From assembly GCA_947500275.1 (NCBI GenBank), contig CANMSW010000137.1:1-6421 (forward strand): a DNA stretch of 6,421 bases, written 5' to 3'. This document shows positions 5,490-6,421 of this stretch, piece by piece. The stretch's first letter is position 1. The number at the start of each line of letters is the position of its first letter. The position numbers were made by a program, and so were the translations under genes. Below the pieces are notes generated by a model. That model was not told the DNA's origin, did not search any database, and saw only the letters and a program-made list of their open reading frames with translations. Origin of the DNA: Bacteriovoracaceae bacterium. GTDB lineage: Bacteria; Bdellovibrionota; UBA1018.

Positions 5490-6421
5490 ATGCGCTTCAG
5501 AATGTTTGCGTTGCTCTTGGGTCTCATCACTCTCGCACCTTGGAGCCCGTCGGCTACTGCCGAAGAAACTAAGGCAGAGTATCCAAAACTTCCGTCCATT
5601 CGAGACTTGGCACCCACTTATATTGGAACAGGACATACGCAAGCTAAACTCATCTTCGAGGCCATCCTCGAATGGCCCATTCAAAGCGCGACGTCGCCCA
5701 TCCCTACTGAATCGATCATTCAGCAAAAGATAAGAACCCAACTCCCCTACTTGATTGGCCCGTTCCATCGGTCGACCCAGGCCGCAGTTTACGGCGACCA
5801 GACCGTAAAAATCCTTTCAAAGGAGCGCTTAGCCAAGCGTTCGCTTGCTGGCCCTGGTATCCGAGTGCGTTACCTATACGAAGGCACGATCTTGCTCGAT
5901 CAAGATATCGCGTCTGAAAATGGGTTCGAAGTCCTTCTGCCAATCCAGTTAGAAGGCATCTACGAGAAGCAGAAAAAATCTGGAAAGTCCGTCTGCACCG
6001 AAGGTAAAGATTCCGGCATCTACTATTTCTTCTACCACTGGGATCCACGAGCCGACGATTGTAACCTTGAACTCGGCACTGACTTCCAAGCGATTCAAGC
6101 CGACTTCCAGCGCAGCGAAAATACGACCCAGACCTATCCTGAATACGACCGCCTGGTGAACGATAAAGGCGAGATCGATATCAGCGTTTTCTTTGGAAAA
6201 GCAGAATACTCACGTAAAATTCTGAATCCGCGCACGGACACTGACTGGGGGGCGCGCGACTTCTCGAGTTTCACGCAAATGCTCAGGTCCAAAGGCTACG
6301 AAGTTGCCGTTTGGGACCAGAGCCAAATCCGAAAACGGGCTCCATCCGGGGAAATTCCCGTCGTTGAGACGTACAGCCGTAAGTTTGGAAATACGACTTT
6401 CCGCGTGACCGTCTTTTTTGG
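5490..6421 (+). CDS. Exported protein of unknown family (3' end beyond window)
   Basis: The frame is open from the ATG at 5490 to the window end, giving 310 complete codons and two further bases. AAGGGG lies 5 bases before the ATG. Residues 1-24 form a Sec signal peptide (RFR, then the core MFALLLGLITLA, probable cleavage at ATA-EE), so the protein is periplasmic or secreted. I do not recognise the family. Visible landmarks are a conserved-looking YYFFYHWDPRADDC segment (178-191, rich in aromatics and ending in a Cys), a second Cys at 169 that could pair with C191, and a strand-turn segment ISVFFGKAEYS (231-241). The last 60 residues (DWGARDFSSF, then an R-S-K-G-Y-E-V-A-V-W strand) alternate helix and strand, suggesting an alpha/beta domain that continues past the window. 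It follows rdgB by 73 bases on the same strand and could be read from the same message. The frame is secure; the function is unknown. Confidence 0.85.
   Translation, partial: MRFRMFALLLGLITLAPWSPSATAEETKAEYPKLPSIRDLAPTYIGTGHTQAKLIFEAILEWPIQSATSPIPTESIIQQKIRTQLPYLIGPFHRSTQAAVYGDQTVKILSKERLAKRSLAGPGIRVRYLYEGTILLDQDIASENGFEVLLPIQLEGIYEKQKKSGKSVCTEGKDSGIYYFFYHWDPRADDCNLELGTDFQAIQADFQRSENTTQTYPEYDRLVNDKGEIDISVFFGKAEYSRKILNPRTDTDWGARDFSSFTQMLRSKGYEVAVWDQSQIRKRAPSGEIPVVETYSRKFGNTTFRVTVFF

Noticed and set aside
1..6421. Mobile element, CRISPR array, toxin-antitoxin pair or phage defence system
   Set aside because: No transposase, integrase, regularly spaced repeat, terminal inverted repeat, small paired genes or defence-type domains were seen on either strand.

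Overview
The window looks like chromosomal DNA from a Gram-negative bacterium of moderate GC content. Five of the seven proteins carry an export signal or membrane anchor: three Sec-type signal peptides, one lipobox and one TonB-like signal anchor. The mix of secreted orphan proteins, a stand-alone TonB-like protein and ordinary housekeeping genes would fit a Bdellovibrionota/Oligoflexia-type or other deltaproteobacterial-like genome. That placement is an inference from gene style only; there is no rRNA or marker gene to prove it. I see no tRNA, rRNA, CRISPR array, insertion sequence, integrase or phage gene.

Layout. Positions 1-1549 (minus strand) hold the first 516 codons of a long exported, Arg/Glu-rich, partly coiled-coil protein of unknown family; its 3' end lies outside the window. 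A 140-base divergent intergenic region (1550-1689) with a nested inverted repeat separates it from a two-gene plus-strand operon: a metallo-beta-lactamase-fold hydrolase related to glyoxalase II and ETHE1 persulfide dioxygenase (1690-2418), and, overlapping it by 4 bases, a TonB-family protein (2415-3035). This operon converges on a minus-strand gene (3089-3778) for an exported START/SRPBCC-fold protein. The 53-base junction between the two stop codons carries an AT-rich 14-base-period repeat.

From 3937 the plus strand carries three genes in a row with gaps of 88 and 73 bases: a cysteine-containing lipoprotein of unknown function (3937-4683), the nucleotide-pool sanitising enzyme RdgB/HAM1 (4772-5416), and the first 310 codons of an exported protein of unknown family (5490 to the window end). 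A hairpin between the lipoprotein and rdgB may partly separate their transcription.

How the genes relate. The clearest functional link is the translationally coupled hydrolase and TonB-like protein. rdgB is housekeeping and probably has no functional tie to its neighbours. The three unknown exported proteins (1-1549, 3937-4683, 5490-6421) are the least explained content. I did not find convincing evidence of a new defence, mobile or secretion system.
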